Shown here: positions 48,201-57,800 of the stretch, in pieces | Numbering within the stretch: the first letter of the stretch is position 1 | Layout of the letters: every line of letters begins with the position of its first letter | Notes under the pieces: generated by a model | What the model saw: the letters and a program-made list of their open reading frames with translations, nothing else | What the model was told of the DNA's origin: nothing | Databases searched by the model: none | Source: Xestospongia bergquistia | Lineage: Eukaryota > Porifera > Demospongiae > Haplosclerida > Petrosiidae | Assembly: GCA_963965975.1 (NCBI GenBank) | Contig: OZ014411.1 | Span: 5,131,001 to 5,195,000, forward strand | Direction of reading: 5' to 3' | DNA length: 64,000 bases | Program-made: the position numbers and the translations under genes

Positions 48201-51200
48201 TGGTATAAATAACAGTTTTTTCTTATCACTTAATCATAAAAAATAAAACATCATCTAAACCAATATCACTGTTGTCATAATCTTCCTTGTCCTCCTCATT
48301 ACTACATTTACATTCTTGAATCATTGCAAATATGACATTCTTATATTCCACTAAACCAAACATTGACTCTAAGTCATCTGGTGTATTGATTATGTGAAGC
48401 TTCTTGACAATCCGCTCACATATCACCTTTGGCAAATCACATGCAACATCCTCTCCTACATAAGAGTATTTGTCTTATTTGATTGTCTGGTTTAAGGCTA
48501 CATCTAGGTTGATGCAGTTTTAGTTCTAGTGATTTCTTTGAGCTCTAGTAACTCTGACATGTACACTTTTTCCTTTTTCAAAAACAGAAGTAGCTATTGG
48601 GTTAGTGCAAGAATCACAAACACAGGATTGAGCACAGATATCACAACAGTTATGAAGTGGTGAAAGAATTCCCTGATCAGGCATTAAGTTTGAGAAATGT
48701 TTCAATAGTACCACACGTCTACATTGTTCATTATTGTCACAATACAACATTTCATTAGAGAGTGAATGATACATGGATCTACCATTTAGGTACAAATGAG
48801 CATGAGGAGGTTTACCATGCCTTCCAGTCTCTTAAAGATAATCGTCAATATCACTAGGTGGTCCTAAGTGGATAACTAAAAAAATATTTGAAATATTAAT
48901 TCCCATTCCAAAGGCTATTGTAGCAAAAAGAACACGACAACTACCACTGGGATCACTCATAGATTCTAATATAGCTTTTTGTCACTTTCATTAACTCTTG
49001 AATGATACATTGCAAATAAACGATTAGATGTGCACCATTATCTGAAGAATAACTTGAAGAACCAAGAAATGAATAAAATAGTAAATAAAGAGCAGTACAG
49101 TGATCAATATTTTGGCAATACACAATAACACAATCCAGTAATTCATGCTTTCCTTTTAAGTCTTTGCAGAGCCATGAGAAAGTCAATTCCACGTTTGCAG
49201 AAACTTTTACCACTTTCAGAAAGATGTTTGGCCTATCCAATATACTCCTTGAATGAATACAACATCTTTTAACTGAAGGTCTTTCACAATAGCATTTTGC
49301 ATTGCTTGTGTTGCTGAGGCTGTCAGACAAAGGAAAGGAATGGAAGATGGTATATAAGTGCTCTGATACCCTGTTTACACTAGCAAAGTTAGCCTAGGTT
49401 AAAGTAAAGCCAGGCCAGGCCTAGGGTATAAAATGAAGTGTAAACACTGTAGCAGGTGGTGACAAACTTTTAACCCCGGGCTAATCTGGCCCTACAAAAA
49501 AACCCTGGCTAAAATTAAGGCCATGGATTTTGTTTGTAGTGTAAACACATATCCTCGTTAACCTGGGCCAAAAATTACCTACATTATTTTAATTTCACCA
49601 CACCCATTGCACATGGCTACTAGAGGAAAGATCTGGTCAGACAAGGAAACGTTAGAACTCATTGCCCTATGGTCTGATGATGTAGTGCAAGAAGAACTAG
49701 AGGGGCCTAGGAATAAAGATGTCTACCAGAGGATCTGTGCAAAGCTTCACAAAAAAGGTTTTGAAAGAAATATTAGTCAATGCAGAGATAAGATAAAAAA
49801 ACTAAAGAAAATGTATAGAAAGGTTGTGGATAACAATAACTTTACTGGAAGAAAAAGCCGCAAATTTTTTGAAGAACTAGATGCCATATTTAGAGTGAAA
49901 CCAGCTACTAAGCCATCACTTGAAATTAGTTCTGAAACAGGATTACCAAGTGACCTTTCTGATAATGAAGAGGATGACGAAGAAACTTCACCTCTACCAG
50001 ATTCAGAAGAGATAGGCAGAGATAATGATGATAATGGTCATGAAGAAGGTGATACATCATTATCTAGTCCTACAAGTAATAAATCTGTACCTAGTGTTGC
50101 TTCAAGCAGTGCCAGTATTAGTAAGAAGAAAGAAGAGTCAAAACCACCTTCAAAAAGAAAGAAGCCAGTGACTAAACTTGAGAAGTCACTTGAAACTGTA
50201 ATAGGGAGGTTCATGGAGGGACAAAAAGATATAGAATCAAGGTACATGGAACTGGAAGAAAAACGGATGCAAATGGAATTAGAACTTGAAAAAAAGAATG
50301 GAATTCGAAATTAAGAGAAAAGAGGCTGATCACCAACATGAAATGAACATGTGGACAATGTTAATGGGAAGAGGATTTTCATATGGTTCTTAAAGTTATC
50401 TCCCAGCAGGACCCCCACTTTTTCCAAGTTACCCTTCTTACAGCAATGATAATGACATTTAACCTTTCTTACAAAGATAACAACATTGTATGTTACAAGG
50501 AACATCAATCATTTTTTAAAATGTTTTATAAGTGTGTCTCTAATGGCTTCAGATGTATGGTTTTCTTGTGTTGTATTTGAAGAAATTTCATTATCTGGTT
50601 GAGGGTAGGGATGATTCTTGTTGTCCTCTAGCCACATATCATCAAATTCCTCTCCGTGAATCTCACATACATTATGTAGGACACAACATGCCATAATGAT
50701 CATAGCAACATTGTCTGGTTTTACTTCCAATCTTTTCATCAAGCATTGCCACCTAGCCTTAAGTCTTCCAAACATTTTCAATCACAATACGAGCTCTGCT
50801 TAGACGATAGTTGTAACATTGGTGGTCGTGAGATAGTGTAGTATGTGGGAAAGGTTTCATTAACCATGGTAAAAGTGGGTACACCGAGTCACCTAAGAGA
50901 ACAATGGGCACATATTTGTCACAAACCTTTCTTGTTATATTTGGTACCAACTTGCCATCCATTCCTTTCTTATAAATAGGTGAATTAACGAAAACTCGTG
51001 CATCATGCACACTACCAGGCCAACCAGTATAAACATCTAAAAAACGATATTTATGATCTGCTACAGCTTGTACAACCATAGAGTACCATCCCTTGCAATT
51101 GTAGTAATCTGTATGAAACTCCACAGGTGCAGCCATTGGGATATGACTACCATCAATTGCTCCGTAACAATTTGGGAAACCTCAGTGGTCCTGAAAACCA

Positions 51201-53306
51201 TCAACTACAGCTTGTGATGCGTCACCAACTGGAAATTTTAAAATAACAAGGCATGAGAACTTTCACTATTGCTATGCATACCTGCTTTATAATGCAGCAA
51301 ATGGATGATCTTGAAACACCAAAAAGACGGCCAAGTATGCAATATTCAGTAACCAAACAGTAATGGCTAATCTTAGTTTAACAGGAATGGCTTGATGTAA
51401 CCAAGTGTCTTTTTTCTCTATGTACACTTTCAATTCATTACATAGATATTCAAAGGTTTCTTTTCCCATCCTGAAATTCTCATACCAGTCATTTTGATTG
51501 AATGTTCTATTCACAATATAGTCCCAAAAGTCAGAACTTCTTTCCTTTACACAAATAGATCTCTCAATGTGTAGTTGAGATGTCAAAGTAGATGCAAGCA
51601 ACAGGAACAAGAAAACCATTTTGTGTCTCCTTTGTCTACCAAAAAAATTATTCCTCTTCTTTACAAAATGTATTAAACAACGAATATCATCTCCAATGTG
51701 ACAATTTCTTAGAGCACACATCAATAAAATCTTAGTGGAGGCCATTTTAGCATAAATAACTTTTAATAACTAAATACACCTACGTATATGCCCCTTTTGT
51801 CCCTCTTGGCCTTGACCTGCACACAACAAGTGTAAACAGCATTTTTTAAGTGCTAAATAAGCAAGGACGAGGGCACTGATTTTAGTCTAGGTTAAAATTG
51901 CTAGTGTAAACAGGGTATGAGTTGACCATACCACTCCCGAAATATATACCGTAAACATCAAAATTTTCGAGGTAGTTATATTTTCGCGGTTGACACAAAA
52001 TGCGAAAATTAGACTCGCAAATAATTAATAATCAAATTTTTGCAGTTGACACAAAATGCGAAATTATGAGTTTGCAGAAAATTTTACGCGCAAAAGTTTG
52101 AGCAGCGAAAATTTTGACATTTACAGTACTCACCCTTTCACCTAAGGAAACACAAATTAACATCCATTACTACATATATATAACCTCACCATTTCAATAA
52201 ACAATGAACTTCATCAAGGGCAATAGCAACAATTTTTTCAGCAAATGAACTCAGTAATAAATTTTGCCACTTCTTGACTCCAAGAAGACATTCCGAACTG
52301 AAATATAGTATATTAAAGTTGGAGGTATAAACAATTTCAGGGGTGATATCAGAGTTAGTTCCCACATATGCAGCAGCAACACCTTTTTTGTTTAGTGCTT
52401 TGCACTGTTCTTCCATTAGAGCTAACAATGGTGAAATAACTAGTACAATTGATGAACACTCATTAATAGATATTGGTGGACTGTTCTCATATCTTCTATA
52501 ATATTCAATAACAAATAGGAGGACCTGAAATATAAGAGATTTGCCATATCCAGTTGGCAAAGAAATAAAACAACCATTTCCCTCTAAAACTTTTAAGATG
52601 GCCTTCCTCTGATCGTTCTTTACACAGTCATGAGCCATTTGAAGACAGTCTAATCCAAATTGAATTGCATTTTTCCTCTATATATAACTCCACATGGCAA
52701 TTGTAATAACAGTTTATAACCACTATGTAAACATTGCGGTACTGCCCCACATTCCATACATTCTAATGGAGCAGTAAGCCTAGTTCGCTTCTAGACTCTC
52801 CTCTGCCCATCAGCTTATCAAAAAGGAGGAGAGTCTAGCTAGCTAGACTAGGACCAATTTTACTGTGACAGTGCTACTGGACCCTTCCTCTCTAGACAAA
52901 GGGGTGGCAATGCCAGACTAACTTATAGCAACACATTTAAATTTATAGTCAAATCAAGAAATAACTATTATTTTTTAATACTCACCTGGTCGGGACTAAT
53001 AGTCTGTAGCCATGTTACTAATAAAGGAGCTAATCGAGATCGATGAGACTTTATCGCTGTTCTCACACTAACATAGATACTCCTCAAAACGTGGACAGAC
53101 TTTGATCGGTAACGTCCTTCATTATTACAAGTAGATGGACCAGCAATACATTTATATGATGAGGAGAGTACTGCTTCATTGTAGGGTAGCGATTCTGGCA
53201 GTTTGAAGAATGTAAAGTTGGTTCTAAAGCTAACGTAATAGACGATTAATATCAGTAATATTAATACCAGAAAAGAAAAGAAAACTTTAAACTTTTGGTT
53301 GACCAT
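39295..53306 (-). CDS. Fringe-like glycosyltransferase, copy B (intron 1 holds a 7.7-kb transposon)
   Basis: Seven exons at 52986-53306, 43135-43195, 42395-42512, 41517-41682, 40744-40826, 39762-39930 and 39295-39324. Every splice site and phase matches copy A, giving 315 residues. The anchor helix (VFFSFLVLILLILIVYYV), the DxD in WFCHIDDDMY (about 173-175), YAGGPVYCLS and MDDVALG are all kept. The stem is shorter than in copy A, having a single VLSS unit. One base change creates a stop right after HNLESLPEL, removing the last seven residues present in copy A. Intron 1 is 9.8 kb because of the nested transposons, so correct splicing is uncertain. No inactivating change is visible in the exons. 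Confidence 0.85.
40300..40640. repeat. Three tandem copies of a 120-bp segment in copy B intron 5
   Basis: The unit cttaatgatacaatctatat ... gggcctggattcattaacat ... aaaataagtttgggcctg is present three times (starting near 40302, 40433 and 40566). Copy A has one unit and copy C two, so this is a length-variable tandem repeat that expanded after the gene duplications. Confidence 0.8.
43196..45143. other. Copy B intron 1, part left of the transposon
   Basis: Homologous to copy A intron 1. It carries one extra insertion of about 470 bp (about 43980-44480) absent from copy A. That insert contains a short perfect palindrome, AGGACAGAAA/TTTCTGTCCT near 43999-44019. No gene is supported; the short open frames are chance. 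Confidence 0.6.
45297..47920 (+). pseudogene. DUF6589-type transposase-like protein, decayed
   Basis: Plus-strand segments, in order: a Cys-rich N terminus (FFCVCCPTKLEAE, then GCKACYKRL) that may bind zinc; a basic Ser/Pro linker; a middle part (NAIQQLTGLILHHSNA); the signature IIGDNVDVYM ... SKAKSMHWFQIYAIKNRI; GGDQLTVERCRSAQ ... DRLQGLIPKAENWHARVRFL; LDPKSNFNTY; and a C-terminal TTGRPGSNIELDLHMKHLNH. I recall these as hallmarks of the DUF6589 family, common in cnidarian and sponge genomes and thought to be transposase-derived. Stops and frame changes (for example after GDNVDVYM at 46605, and near 46920, 47450 and 47560) break it, although some breaks may be short introns (one candidate at about 45634-45681). 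Catalytic residues are not assigned. Confidence 0.75.
49607..50314 (+). CDS. Harbinger Myb/SANT-like DNA-binding protein
   Basis: This 235-residue frame begins with a Myb/SANT-like trihelix (KIWSDKETLELIALWSDD, then ISQCRDKIKKLKKMYRKV and RKFFEELDAIF) over about residues 5-95. An acidic Ser-rich linker and a charged C-terminal helix (about 195-235) follow. In PIF/Harbinger elements this partner binds the element and brings the nuclease to DNA in the nucleus. The stop at 50312 looks secondary: a neighbouring frame continues the sequence (FEIKRKEADHQHEMNMW, ending at a stop near 50393), so a one-base slip in the AAAAAAA run at about 50290 probably shortened the protein. Some upstream in-frame Met codons make the exact start uncertain. 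Confidence 0.82.
   Translation: MHMATRGKIWSDKETLELIALWSDDVVQEELEGPRNKDVYQRICAKLHKKGFERNISQCRDKIKKLKKMYRKVVDNNNFTGRKSRKFFEELDAIFRVKPATKPSLEISSETGLPSDLSDNEEDDEETSPLPDSEEIGRDNDDNGHEEGDTSLSSPTSNKSVPSVASSSASISKKKEESKPPSKRKKPVTKLEKSLETVIGRFMEGQKDIESRYMELEEKRMQMELELEKKNGIRN
50509..51745 (-). pseudogene. Harbinger DDE nuclease (HARBI1-like), inactivated
   Basis: Minus-strand pieces align in order with a HARBI1-type nuclease: an N-terminal helical part (WYENFRMGKETFEYLCNEL), GRLFGVS, then YGAIDGSHIPM with the first catalytic Asp, VQAVADHKYRFLDVYTGWPG, LLGDSVYPLLPWLM with the second Asp, RARIVIENVW with the Glu, and FGRLKARWQCL. So the DDE triad is present. It is broken by a frameshift near 51300, an in-frame TGA just before GFPNCYGAID (about 51173), and a small deletion after IENV (about 50770). 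The element therefore cannot move on its own now. The last 90 residues (50509-50781) remain open. Confidence 0.9.
51949..52126. mobile_element. Tc1/mariner-like MITE with TA target duplication
   Basis: The inverted ends read CCGTAAACATCAAAATTTTC and CTGTAAATGTCAAAATTTTC, flanked by TA on both sides. The interior repeats gttgacacaaaatgcgaaa twice. It is about 178 bp with no coding sequence, and lies in the remains of the RecQ-like gene, adjacent to the Harbinger element. Confidence 0.8.
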
Positions 53307-53430
53307 TAGGAATGATGATAGCTTTTATATTAGTATACGGAGTATTACGGATTGGAAACGGTGCCATGGAAGTTGATCAGAGAGAAGTTTAGTCCACGTC
53401 TGATCCATCTCATTGTGGTGCTATATGGAC

Positions 53431-53725
53431 CATAGGTGTGGAAATATTGGGGGGGGGGGCAATATTTTGGGTATATTGTGAGATGGTTTTACAATCTACT
53501 GATTTAGATTAGACACTTTTCAGTCCCTATCATCACAATACAATTTACACCTGTAGATGCACATTTTATGTAAAAACATTTCAAAAATTTTTGTCAGTGT
53601 AAACAACAGAAGAAAGTTTTATTTTGGTTGTTTTTTAAGTTTTTCATTGTTAAACTGAACGATGTTAAAATGTTACATATGTGCCCCCCCCCCCCCCCAA
53701 TGACAAAATTGTTCCTACACCTATG
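53431..53725. mobile_element. hAT-like MITE upstream of Fringe copy B
   Basis: The ends CATAGGTGTGGAA and, inverted, CATAGGTGTAGGAA, followed by long G and C homopolymers just inside, form the inverted repeats. TGGAC flanks both sides (53426-53430, 53726-53730). Copy A at about 38158-38170 shows the empty site, proving a 295-bp insertion. It separates the copy B promoter region from sequences further upstream. The open frames through the poly-C tract are chance. Confidence 0.88.
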
Positions 53726-53915
53726 TGGACAATCATATTTATCAGATATCAGAGAAGCTACAGTATTCTCTTGTATGCAACATTTGCAGTAGACTCCATT
53801 CCCCTTGAAGTAGTGGGGAGAAACAACCATAGTCCATGTCTCAATACCTTTGCTCATAAATTCTTCTTTTCTCATGTTCATGCTTCCTGCAACAAGCAGC
53901 TAATAGTTGACTGAG

Positions 53916-54340
53916 GGTGGAATGTCAACAGTTTGAGTAATAACACATTACAATTATTTCTACTTATATGTAGATTGAAGATCCAGTTGATAAGTTGGCT
54001 TTTGATCAGCTGGAAAAAAGCTTTGACCAATAATTACTATGACTATTTACCCACACTATTAATGTATTCTGTACCAGCTATATGTTTCATCATTGTTTTA
54101 TCTCAATAATAATAATATAATCAATGCTGTGCAATTAATTTTGTTTTTGTTGGCATGTTCTTATCCTTAGACAGTAACATCAAAATTACATCTTTTACAC
54201 TTTGGATGTCTGAGTTGCACCACTTTGTCTCTGGGTAGAGCTTACAATGGAAGGAAAGGTACCTAAAGTGAATAACACAGTACACATCACATATATGTCA
54301 ATGTAATATGAAATAACTAATAATTGTAATAGCCAGCATC
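53916..54340 (+). pseudogene. Duplicated NFU1 3' end, copy 3
   Basis: Same left boundary as the other copies. The last exon has lost several codons near its start and reads [19 protein letters not shown] then stop. It is the most diverged of the three and probably belongs to the oldest unit or one under less homogenisation. No other NFU1 exons are present. Confidence 0.92.
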
Positions 54341-54832
54341 AACAATAGTCAATAAATGACAATAAAAGTTACAGTATATTATTGTCAAGTACATGTACTT
54401 TATATTATAATGTTGACTTACTTTGTTTGATCAACAAATATTGAGAATTTGCTATTAAAAACATAGGATTCTGCTAGATTAACAGAGATCTGTATTGACA
54501 AGAAACAATACATACTAATAATTGACTGTTAATAAATACGTTATATGTTAAATGTTATAATTATAATTATGAAACATATATAATATGTATATGTACATGT
54601 AGTCATGTACTAGTGTAAATAACATTTAATTAGACTATATAATACATCATGTATTAAATATAAAATGTAGTTTTTTTATTACTATTTTGACATTTAGTGT
54701 TCTACTGATAATAATTTTTATTATCTGACACACAAAACATACCAGACAGTCATATAATTATGTTAGGACACAGTTTTGTTTATTACTGTTTGTATGTCCA
54801 CCTGTATTATTTTATTTCATAGAGTGTATTTT

Positions 54833-57800
54833 CTAAAGCTCAGGCAAACTTTCCAAATTATGCTGTAAGTTATTTACTATTATTAAAAGCTAAAGATTCA
54901 CAGGCTATAGTGCTGCTAAGAAGAGTTTTCTCAAGTAAGAGAATGCTAAAGCTTCAAATAATCATGTCCAACACTGCAGCATTCACCTTAGAACTGCAGG
55001 TAAAACTATTTGCACTGGCTATTTATATTCATTCTGTCCATTCCCCACCCCTAAATTGACTTAATAATATTAATTAGTTGTGATTTTTAGTTATAATTGC
55101 AGTTACCCAATTATAGTCATACTAGTTAGTGCTGTATGGTTACAGTGGTGTGATGTAATTTATTATATCTAATTATTTCATTGGTATTACACTGACTTCT
55201 GTAGTGTCATGATATTTAAATTATCTTCACTAAATTATCTTAGTTTAGACAACATACATATGTAATTACATATAGACATACTTGGTTTTTAAAGTCAGGA
55301 TCAGGAGTAATCATCCTCATGTGTTGAAAGTGTATTTTAGGTACTTCAGTGAAGTTGTGTCTTCGAATAAGTTGTACCATAGACCCAAGAGCAACATCAT
55401 CCATTACATCATCGCTTATGTCAGCACAAGCTTTAATAAATGCTGTACCTCTATAAAGTGGATAGTATTCCCATTATAATCATAATTATAAATAAACGAA
55501 ATTTCTGTCAGATATTAACATTGAACCAGGCAGTACTAAAATTGTTTAAGACTATAACTGTAAAAAGTGTCATTGTATGTATTGTATTGTATTGTATTGT
55601 ATTATTGTATTCTCTATTGTTGGATGTTAATGATGATCTTGTTAAATTGATTGATAAATTGTGTAGTAGCAGTTAATCATGCAACTCAATTACTTGGAAA
55701 GTCATAGCTATTTAGATGAGAGCTTTGTCTGTGCTTCTGTAGCATTCCTTACAATATTAGTATCTATGAAATAATCTAAAAGTCATTTTTTACATGTCTA
55801 TATTTTGAAAAAAAAGATATTTAGTATTTCAGTATAAATATATTATAAGGATACCTTTAGACTTAATGATACAATCTATATGTAATACAAATGAAATGGG
55901 CCTGGATTCATTAACATATGTACTTAAGTAATCAATTAAAAATTAGTTTAGGCCTGGATTTATTACCCTATATTTCAGTATAATTAGAATAATACATTAA
56001 ACTTAATGATACAATCTATATGTAGTACAAATGACCTGAATATATAACAGTTGTATACCATATATACTACAGTAATCAATCAAAAATAAGTTCTCTCATT
56101 GAAAATTTTAGTTGAACAACACAAGTGATGTTATATTTACAAGTAGAGTAATCTAAGGACTGCTATAGTATGGTATATATAATATAGTCTTCATTATACT
56201 GCACTGACCTAAGATATTTCTCAACATCCTTCATTAGTTTATAACTGAGACAATAGACAGGCCCTCCAGCATAACGAAATGTAGTCCACAGCTATTAGAA
56301 TATGCGAAACAGTTAGTTTCAATATGACTCTCAAAAAATATACAGCAATGACATCACACACAAGTTACGTTGAAGACATTGGTTATTGTCAGCATTATTG
56401 ATATTTCACTAAATTACTGGTCATTCTCAATGTGAAGAAAGTATATATAATTAGTTTTAAGTTCAGCCTCTAAGTTCAGATTTATAAGTAGTGAAAAACA
56501 TTTTAATAAAATTAAAGATGTAGGGATGACAATGCCAAAACGGAAATAAAGAAGGTAAGGATGAATACACTAATTCAAACAAAAATCTCTATGTGAGTAT
56601 ATAGCAAATTGGTATATGACTATGAGTTGACATACAATCAATCCAGGATATATGACATTGAAAATTGTATATAGCAGTATTTAATTTTATTTTAAAGTTT
56701 CCTTGATTCCTAAGTACTCTTAAAATGCTATTCTGTCATCGTAAAGCCATTGAAAAAAATCTATATATTTTATGTGGAATTGCAGGAGAAGGAAAAACAA
56801 AAACAAGTTGATTGTTTAGATAGTTCTCAGTTCTCCACTTTAACATTTTATAACATTATTTTGATAGTACTGACATTGCTGTAAGGGACTGAATTATTGC
56901 AAACTTTGAAGACTAAAGAGTTGGCACTGAAACTTCCACCAGTCACTCTAAATCAAAGGGCTTGTGGTAAATGTAATAATATTCATTGGTTGCTATGTGC
57001 ATCGGCAGTTGCCATATGCGGGTTAATTTTATTGGTTACTCCTAAAAGTTGCATACAACAATATAATAAAACAAAGACATACAAATATAGTTAACACATG
57101 GTCCAAATCAATCATAGGACTGCCCTCGTACATTATGCATGCCAGGCACTAAAAATGCTTCAGAGATTTAAAATCTATAATTATATTCTAATACATGTAG
57201 ATGTAACACACAGAAGTGTACAACTGTACATGCATATAAAAATCTGTTTGGATAGATTTGTTATATGCATGTAATGTGGCATTCTTACTGGTTTTAGTTT
57301 CATGGGCAGAGCTCTCATGTATCTGATGTCCATTGACCTTGGTGGCCAGGGATGGCGCCCAATATATCTAAACTCTCGAAAAGGGTTGTACTCTTGAAGT
57401 GTTGACACCAGTAAAGGTATATTGACATACATGTCATCATCAATATGACAGAACCACCTAAATGTTAAAGGATTATCATTTTTAAATCAATAATATAAAG
57501 TATTCCATCAATTACTGTATAATAGGAAATTTCAGTGTGGATTTTGAATTCACTAAATTAAATCTACAAAATGTTCAAAATTAAGTGTGAATGATTAATA
57601 CTATGGTTTGCTGGGGCTTATAATAAAAATTTAAAAAGCCTAAACAAATTCAGCACATCTTAAATATAAAGAATATGATGAAAAGATCTGAATTTCTGAG
57701 TGAATCAAAATGATTAAAATAATGTATAATCCAGCAAACAAAATATATAATTCTCTCTCTCTCTCTCTCTCTCTCAGCATTATATCAACTTCAAATATCT

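Larger units (their letters stand above)
49367..51917. mobile_element. PIF/Harbinger transposon nested in the 7.7-kb element
   Basis: Terminal inverted repeats begin TACCCTGTTTACACTAGCAA on both sides and continue with a few mismatches (TTAgCCTAG/TTAaCCTAG). The trinucleotide TGA flanks both ends (49364-49366, 51918-51920), fitting the 3-bp duplication of PIF/Harbinger. It contains the usual two convergent genes of this superfamily: a Myb/SANT-like DNA-binding protein and a DDE nuclease. The length of 2,551 bp is typical. Confidence 0.93.
48226..52680 (-). pseudogene. RecQ-like DNA helicase of the 7.7-kb transposon, split and decayed
   Basis: The N-terminal part at about 52186-52680 has Walker A LPTGYGKSLIFQ, VISPLLALMEEQ and the Walker B box DEVHCL, typical of RecQ. 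The downstream part at 48500-49330 has FLCLTASATQAM (motif III region), GPPSDIDDYL then ETGRHGKPPHAH (a diverged QExGRxGR motif VI), and a zinc-binding region CRRVVLLKHF ... CCDIC ... CVCDSC. The reading frame is broken in several places (stop before ETGRHG, frame changes at 48950-49250). The PIF/Harbinger element at 49367-51917 and the MITE at 51949-52126 sit between the two parts, so the gene is dead. A further frame at 48226-48435 (acidic C terminus) may be its end. Confidence 0.8.
45144..52850. mobile_element. 7.7-kb DNA transposon carrying DUF6589-type transposase and RecQ-like helicase
   Basis: The ends are long terminal inverted repeats: left 45144-45286, right 52691-52850 inverted, both starting TAGTCTAGCTAGCTAGAC and sharing tgataagctg, tctagaagcgaact and a long inner stretch up to attacaattgcca. 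Copy A gives the empty site (ggtccaatt at about 37553). Here agaccaatt (45135-45143) and ggaccaatt (52851-52859) flank the element, an apparent 9-bp target duplication with one mismatch. Cargo: a plus-strand transposase-like gene (45297-47920) and a minus-strand RecQ-like helicase (48226-52680), arranged convergently and both broken. Later insertions are a Harbinger element (49367-51917) and a TA-flanked MITE (51949-52126). A 9-bp duplication does not fit the 3-4 bp of Academ elements, which also carry helicases. Confidence 0.88.

Noticed and set aside
45144..52850. Assigning the 7.7-kb element to the Academ superfamily
   Set aside because: Helicase cargo fits, but the observed 9-bp flanking duplication does not match the 3-4 bp of Academ, and transposase catalytic residues could not be aligned by eye.
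53594..53914. Frames with poly-Gly or poly-Pro near 53690
   Set aside because: They arise from G/C homopolymers of the hAT-like MITE at 53431-53725.
56720..56820. P-loop-like GIAGEGKTKT suggesting a nucleotide-binding gene in copy C intron 4
   Set aside because: A stop follows within two codons and no second motif is visible; probably chance or a relic.
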